Source: an uncultured Desulfovibrio sp. (GTDB taxonomy: Bacteria > Desulfobacterota > Desulfovibrionia > Desulfovibrionales > Desulfovibrionaceae). From it: DNA of 9,019 bases. Made by a program: the position numbers and the translations under genes. Below the pieces are notes generated by a model. That model ran no database searches and was not told the origin of the DNA. It was given only the letters and a program-made list of their open reading frames with translations. The stretch spans positions 1 through 9,019 of the forward strand of contig CAMWTD010000074.1 of NCBI GenBank assembly GCA_947177085.1. The letters run 5' to 3'. Below, one piece after another: positions 5,191 to 9,019 of this stretch (the first letter of the stretch is position 1; every line of letters starts with the position of its first letter).

Positions 5191-5219
5191 TTGGCACTGG
5201 CGGGCCTTTTGTGTAGAGT
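5191..5219 (+). promoter_or_regulatory. Promoter of the pepA-cobA/hemD-purN operon
   Basis: TTGGCA (5191-5196, five of six consensus bases) is followed after exactly 17 bp by TAGAGT (5214-5219, four of six). The predicted start near 5226 leaves a leader of about 35 nt, with AAGGAGGG (5247-5254) placed 6 nt before the pepA ATG. Confidence 0.65.
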
Positions 5220-5260
5220 CGTGCGTCGGCGCGGCGCTTCGCGTCCAAGGAGGGCATGCC

Positions 5261-6766
5261 ATGGAAGTGCGGTTTCAGAATCTCGGCCCCGAGCACTGGA
5301 AGGGCGACGTGCTTTTGGCCTTCGCCTGCGAGGGCGAGGAGCTTTTGCGGGAGCACCCGGAGCTGGACAAGGCCGCGCCCTGGCTCGCCGTGGCCCCGGC
5401 CCTGCGCGACTTCAAGCCCAAAGAGGGGGCGCTGGCCCTTTTGCACGGCCATCCGGAGCTCGCCATCCCGCGGGTGCTCGCCATCGGCCTCGGCAAGCGG
5501 GAGGAGGTCACGCCCGAGCGCATCCGCAAGGCCGTGGCCAGTGCCGTGCAGAGCTGCCGCGCCCTGGGCGTCACTTCCATCCTTTTGCCGGAGCCGCAGC
5601 TTGGCCGCCTGCCCGGGGGGCGCGAGCGCCTGGTGGAGGAATGCGTCTGCGCGGCGCTGCTTGCGCTCTACCGCTTCGACGCGCTGAAAAAACCCGCCAA
5701 GGACGAAAATCCGGCCCCGGAATGGCTGGCCCTGGGCTTTGACGGCGAGAGCGTGCCCGACGGCGGCCACGCGGCGGGCCGCCGGGGCGAGAGCGCGGCC
5801 TGGGCCGTCTCTCTCGCGCGGGACCTCGCCAATATGCCGGGCAACCTCCTCTCGCCGGCGCTGCTTGCCGAGCGCGCGGCCACGGTGGCCGAAGAAAGCG
5901 GCCTTACCTGCGAAATTCTTGACGAGGACGCGCTGGCGCGCGAGGGGCTCGACTGCCTGCGCGCCGTGGGTCAGGGCTCCACCCGGCCGCCGCGCCTCGT
6001 GATCCTTGAATACGCGCCCGCCGGCCACGAGCAGGAAAAGCCGCTCATCCTCGTGGGCAAGGGCATCACCTTTGATTCCGGCGGCCTGTGCATCAAGCCC
6101 GCGGCCAACATGTACCAGATGAAGTGCGACATGAGCGGCGCGGCGGCCGTGCTCGCCGCCATGGCCGCGCTGGCCCGGGAGGGCGCGCCGCGCCGGGTGG
6201 TGGGCGTACTCGCCTGCGCCGAGAATATGCCGGACGGCGGCGCGTTCCGGCCCGGCGACGTGGTGACGGCCGCCAATGGCGACAGCGTGGAGGTCATCAA
6301 TACCGACGCCGAGGGGCGGCTCGCCCTCTGCGACGCGCTCTCTTGGGCGCAAAAACGCTGGACCCCGGCGGCCATCGTGGACATCGCCACGCTCACCGGG
6401 GCCTGCGCCGTGGCCCTCGGGACCGGGCTCGCGGGCCTGTTTTGCGACGACGACGGCCTCGCCGAGCGCCTCGTGGCGGCCGGGGGCGTGGCCGGGGAAC
6501 ATTACTGGCGGCTCCCGCTCTGGCAGCCCTATGCCGAGCAGTTGAAAAGCGAAGTGGCCGACATCAGGCACACGGCCGGCCGCGAGGGCGGGGCCATCAC
6601 CGCCGCGCTCTTCCTGCGCCACTTCGTGCGCGAGGGCGAACTGTGGGCGCATCTCGACATCGCCGGCGTGGACTGGAACAGCAAGACGACGCCGCTCTGC
6701 CCCGAGGGGGCCTCGGGCTTCGGCGCGCGCACCCTGCTTGAGCTTATGCGCGGGGGCATCCAGTGA
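5261..6766 (+). CDS. pepA: Leucyl aminopeptidase (M17 family)
   Basis: This cytosolic dizinc/dimanganese aminopeptidase removes N-terminal residues from peptides; the family works as a hexamer. The product is 501 residues, the usual M17 length. Metal ligands are visible as K267, D272, D290, D349 and E351, within GKGITFDSGGLCIKP and NTDAEGRL. Catalytic K279 and R353 are also present. These lie three positions before their E. coli PepA counterparts. The N-terminal third (1-170) is the less conserved substrate-gating domain. The ATG at 5261 follows a near-perfect Shine-Dalgarno; an overlapping ATG at 5256 is out of frame, and the upstream extension to 5162 crosses the promoter. The stop overlaps the cobA/hemD start by one base, so the two are probably translationally coupled. 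In some bacteria PepA also acts as a DNA-binding regulator; nothing here tests that. Confidence 0.96.
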   Translation: MEVRFQNLGPEHWKGDVLLAFACEGEELLREHPELDKAAPWLAVAPALRDFKPKEGALALLHGHPELAIPRVLAIGLGKREEVTPERIRKAVASAVQSCRALGVTSILLPEPQLGRLPGGRERLVEECVCAALLALYRFDALKKPAKDENPAPEWLALGFDGESVPDGGHAAGRRGESAAWAVSLARDLANMPGNLLSPALLAERAATVAEESGLTCEILDEDALAREGLDCLRAVGQGSTRPPRLVILEYAPAGHEQEKPLILVGKGITFDSGGLCIKPAANMYQMKCDMSGAAAVLAAMAALAREGAPRRVVGVLACAENMPDGGAFRPGDVVTAANGDSVEVINTDAEGRLALCDALSWAQKRWTPAAIVDIATLTGACAVALGTGLAGLFCDDDGLAERLVAAGGVAGEHYWRLPLWQPYAEQLKSEVADIRHTAGREGGAITAALFLRHFVREGELWAHLDIAGVDWNSKTTPLCPEGASGFGARTLLELMRGGIQ

Positions 6767-8292
6767 TGCTCGTCTACCTGCTCGGCGCCGGCCCCGGGGA
6801 CCCGGGCCTGCTCACCCTCAAGGCGCGCGACGCCCTGGCCCGCGCGGACGTGGTGGTCTATGACGCGCTCGCCAATCCTGGGCTGCTGGACCACGCCCGG
6901 CCCGACGCCGAGCGCATCTATGTGGGCAAGATAGCGGACAAGCACGCCTTGCCCCAGCACGAGATCAACGCGCTCCTCGTGCGCAAGGCCCGGGAGGGCG
7001 CAGGCCGCGTGGTGGCGCGCCTCAAGGGGGGCGACCCCTACATCTTCGGGCGCGGCGGCGAGGAGGCCGAGGCGCTGGTGGCCGCGGGCGTGCCCTTCGA
7101 GGAGGTGCCGGGCGTGACGAGCGCCATCGCGGCCCCGGCCTATGCGGGCATCCCGCTCACCCACCGCGATTTCGCCTCTTCCGTGACCATCATCACCGGC
7201 CACGAAAGCCCGGACAAGCCGGGCTCGGTGCACAACTGGGAGGCGCTCGCCAAAAGCGCCTCCACCCTCGTCTTCGTCATGGGCATGAAGAACCTGCCCG
7301 ACATCGCGGCCAACCTCATCAGGGCGGGCATGGCCCCGGATACCCCGGGGGCCCTCGTCTATCGCGGAACCACGCCGCGCCAGCGCTCGCTTGTGGCCAC
7401 GCTGGCGAACTTGCCCCGGGAGGCAGTGGCGCAGGGCTTCAGCAATCCCTCGGTCATCGTGGTCGGCAAGGTGGCGCGCCTCCACGAGAGCCTGGACTGG
7501 TTCGGCAAAAAGCCCCTGCTCGGCCGGCGCGTGGTGGTGACGCGCGCGCGGGAGCAGGCCAGCGGCCTCGCGGCCCGGCTCGCGGAGCTTGGCGCCGAGG
7601 TCATCCATTTACCCACCATCGAGATTCGAGAGCCCGAGACTTACGCCCCGCTGGACGCGGCCATCGCCGGGCTGGCGGCTTATGACTGGCTCATCTTCAC
7701 CTCGGTGAACGGGGTGCGCCATTTCTGGCGGCGGCTTGCCGCCGCCGGCAAGGACAGCCGGGCGCTCGGCGGCCTGCGCGTGGCGGCCATCGGCCCGGCC
7801 ACGGCCGGGGAACTGGCGGCCCGGGGCATTATGGCGGACTTTGTGCCCCCCAAATACCAGGCCGAGGATGTGGCGGCGGGGCTGAAAGCCGTGGCCGGCA
7901 AGGACATGGCCGGCATGCGCTTCCTTTTGCCGCGCGCGCGCGAGGCGCGCGAGGTGCTGCCCGACGAACTGCGCAAGGCCGGGGCCGTGGTGGACGTGGT
8001 CCCCGCCTATGTGACCGTGCCCGCCGCCGGCCGCAAGGACGAGGTGCTCGGGCTGCTCGCGGCCGGCAAGCTCGATTGCGTGAGCTTCGGCTCCTCCTCC
8101 ACGGTGGAGAATTTCCTCACGCTCGTGCCCGGGGAACTGCTCAAGGCGCATCCGGAGACCGTGCTCGCGGCCATCGGCCCGGTCACGGGGCGCACCCTCG
8201 AGCGACACGGCCTCAAGGCCGCGGTGATGCCGCAGGACTTCACCATCCCGGCCCTGGCCGACGCCATCGCCGCGCACTTCGACACCCCCTGA
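6766..8292 (+). CDS. cobA/hemD: Bifunctional uroporphyrinogen-III C-methyltransferase / uroporphyrinogen-III synthase
   Basis: The 508-residue fusion closes hydroxymethylbilane to uroporphyrinogen III (HemD) and methylates it twice with SAM to precorrin-2 (CobA/SUMT), feeding siroheme, cobalamin and, in sulfate reducers, siroheme-derived heme. Residues 1-245 are the methyltransferase: GAGPGDPGLLT (7-17), KGGDPYIFGRGGEE (87-100) and VPGVTSA (114-120). The synthase starts near 253 (GRRVVVTRA) and runs to the end, with the family's FTSVNGV, GPATAGEL and FGSSSTVENF segments. A CobA/HemD fusion in this order is known from Desulfovibrio. The ATG at 6766 overlaps the pepA stop (TGATG); a GTG one codon earlier (6763) is possible. 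Its Shine-Dalgarno is poor (GGGGG, 6751-6755), consistent with coupling to pepA translation. purN follows after 11 bp. Confidence 0.96.
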   Translation: MLVYLLGAGPGDPGLLTLKARDALARADVVVYDALANPGLLDHARPDAERIYVGKIADKHALPQHEINALLVRKAREGAGRVVARLKGGDPYIFGRGGEEAEALVAAGVPFEEVPGVTSAIAAPAYAGIPLTHRDFASSVTIITGHESPDKPGSVHNWEALAKSASTLVFVMGMKNLPDIAANLIRAGMAPDTPGALVYRGTTPRQRSLVATLANLPREAVAQGFSNPSVIVVGKVARLHESLDWFGKKPLLGRRVVVTRAREQASGLAARLAELGAEVIHLPTIEIREPETYAPLDAAIAGLAAYDWLIFTSVNGVRHFWRRLAAAGKDSRALGGLRVAAIGPATAGELAARGIMADFVPPKYQAEDVAAGLKAVAGKDMAGMRFLLPRAREAREVLPDELRKAGAVVDVVPAYVTVPAAGRKDEVLGLLAAGKLDCVSFGSSSTVENFLTLVPGELLKAHPETVLAAIGPVTGRTLERHGLKAAVMPQDFTIPALADAIAAHFDTP

Positions 8293-8303
8293 GCGGAGAC
8301 GCG

Positions 8304-8996
8304 ATGCCCCTCAAGATCGCCATCCTCGCCTCCGGCGGCGGAACGAACGCCCAGGCCATGCTCGACAAGGTCGCATCCGGCGTGCTTGACGTGGATATCC
8401 GCCTTGTTGCGAGCAACCGCCCGGGCGCGGGCGTACTGGAACGGGCGCGGAAGGCCGGAGTGCCCTGCGCCGTGCTGGACCACATGGAACACCCCACGCG
8501 GGAGGCGCACGATGCGGCCATGGTGCAGGCCCTGAAGGCGAGCGGCGCGGAATATGTCGTGCTCGCGGGCTACATGCGCATCCTCACCCCGGTGTTTCTG
8601 GAAGCCTTCGCCGGGCGCGTGGTCAATATCCACCCGGCGCTCCTGCCGAGCTTTCCCGGGGCGCACGGCGGCGCGGACGCGCTGGCCTACGGCGTCAAGC
8701 TCACGGGATGCAGCGTGCATTTTGTGGAGGAGGAGATGGACGCGGGCCCGCTCATCATCCAGGCGGCCGTGCCGGTCAATGCCGGCGAGCCGCTGGAAAC
8801 GCTCATGCCGCGCATCCACGCCCTTGAGCACCGCATCTACCCGCAGGCCCTGCAATGGCTGGCAAAGGGCCGCATCCGCCGCGAGGGCCGGCAGGTGTTT
8901 CTCGCGCCCGGGAGCGCCAGGCCCCTGCGCCCGGACGGCGACTGGTTCGTCTGGCCGCCGCTGGCAGAGGGGCTTTCGGTGGCTGTCCGGCCCTGA
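8304..8996 (+). CDS. purN: Phosphoribosylglycinamide formyltransferase PurN
   Basis: PurN is the cytosolic enzyme that transfers a formyl group from 10-formyltetrahydrofolate to GAR, the third step of purine synthesis. The product is 230 residues. Catalytic residues N108, H110 and D146 are present within NIHPALLPSFPGAH and EEEMDAGPLI. The phosphate-binding loop is ASGGGTN (9-15). Each catalytic residue lies two positions later than in E. coli PurN. The C terminus runs about 20 residues past the usual end near RIRREGRQVFL, finishing in a Pro/Trp-containing tail (DGDWFVWPPLAEGLSVAVRP). The ATG at 8304 has GGAG (8295-8298) 5 nt upstream and follows cobA/hemD by 11 bp. It is the last visible gene of the operon; no terminator is seen in the remaining 23 bases. 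Confidence 0.96.
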   Translation: MPLKIAILASGGGTNAQAMLDKVASGVLDVDIRLVASNRPGAGVLERARKAGVPCAVLDHMEHPTREAHDAAMVQALKASGAEYVVLAGYMRILTPVFLEAFAGRVVNIHPALLPSFPGAHGGADALAYGVKLTGCSVHFVEEEMDAGPLIIQAAVPVNAGEPLETLMPRIHALEHRIYPQALQWLAKGRIRREGRQVFLAPGSARPLRPDGDWFVWPPLAEGLSVAVRP

Positions 8997-9019
8997 CCAT
9001 GTAAAATTTGCTCCAAGGC

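Noticed and set aside
4937..6652. A 571-codon open frame on the minus strand opposite pepA
   Set aside because: It is complementary to a gene with intact catalytic residues, its Ala/Arg/His/Gly-rich translation has no recognisable domain, and such frames are expected opposite GC-rich genes.
6529..8277. Long minus-strand frames opposite cobA/hemD (6529-7608 and 7609-8277)
   Set aside because: Both are His/Gly/Arg/Ala-rich shadows of a well-supported fused gene and have no independent signals.

Overview
The window is a GC-rich stretch of bacterial chromosome carrying housekeeping genes. It most likely comes from a Desulfovibrionaceae-type sulfate reducer. Three things point there: a rubrerythrin that matches the classic 191-residue Desulfovibrio protein in length and in every iron-ligand position, a single-chain CobA/HemD fusion as known from Desulfovibrio, and a short anaerobe-type ThiC. 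The assignment is inferred from protein features, not from a database search.

Layout. Positions 1-179 hold an intergenic repeat (copy A, cut by the window edge) and a hairpin beyond the thiC stop. On the minus strand, thiC (180-1475) is preceded by a complete control region: a sigma70-type promoter (1656-1684), a TPP riboswitch aptamer (1541-1648) and an intrinsic terminator (1506-1538). The aptamer and the terminator share a complementary heptamer, which suggests on/off control by transcription attenuation. Upstream of that, also on the minus strand, lies a YgjP/DUF45 zinc metallohydrolase (1695-2537). Divergent from it is a small plus-strand gene for a Gly-rich, coiled-coil, FlxA-like protein (2676-3155) with a sigma54-like promoter. 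Rubrerythrin (3300-3875) has its own promoter and a strong terminator.

Positions 3876-4223 are non-coding, between convergent genes. They hold the rubrerythrin terminator, then a run of nested inverted repeats ending in copy B of the 84-bp repeat (79/84 identical to copy A). A membrane-anchored YpfJ-type zinc metallopeptidase (4224-5087, minus) and a leucyl aminopeptidase (5261-6766, plus) diverge from a 173-bp region with back-to-back candidate promoters. pepA, cobA/hemD (6766-8292) and purN (8304-8996) are tightly packed and probably one operon.

How the genes relate. ThiC makes the thiamine pyrimidine from the purine intermediate AIR, and PurN feeds purine synthesis upstream of AIR. CobA/HemD makes uroporphyrinogen III and methylates it to precorrin-2, the entry to siroheme, cobalamin and the siroheme-dependent heme route. 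Rubrerythrin is an anaerobe's peroxide defence. I found no mobile-element gene, CRISPR array, tRNA or rRNA, and no convincing new multi-gene system. The most unusual feature is the repeated, structured intergenic element and its alternative base-pairing.
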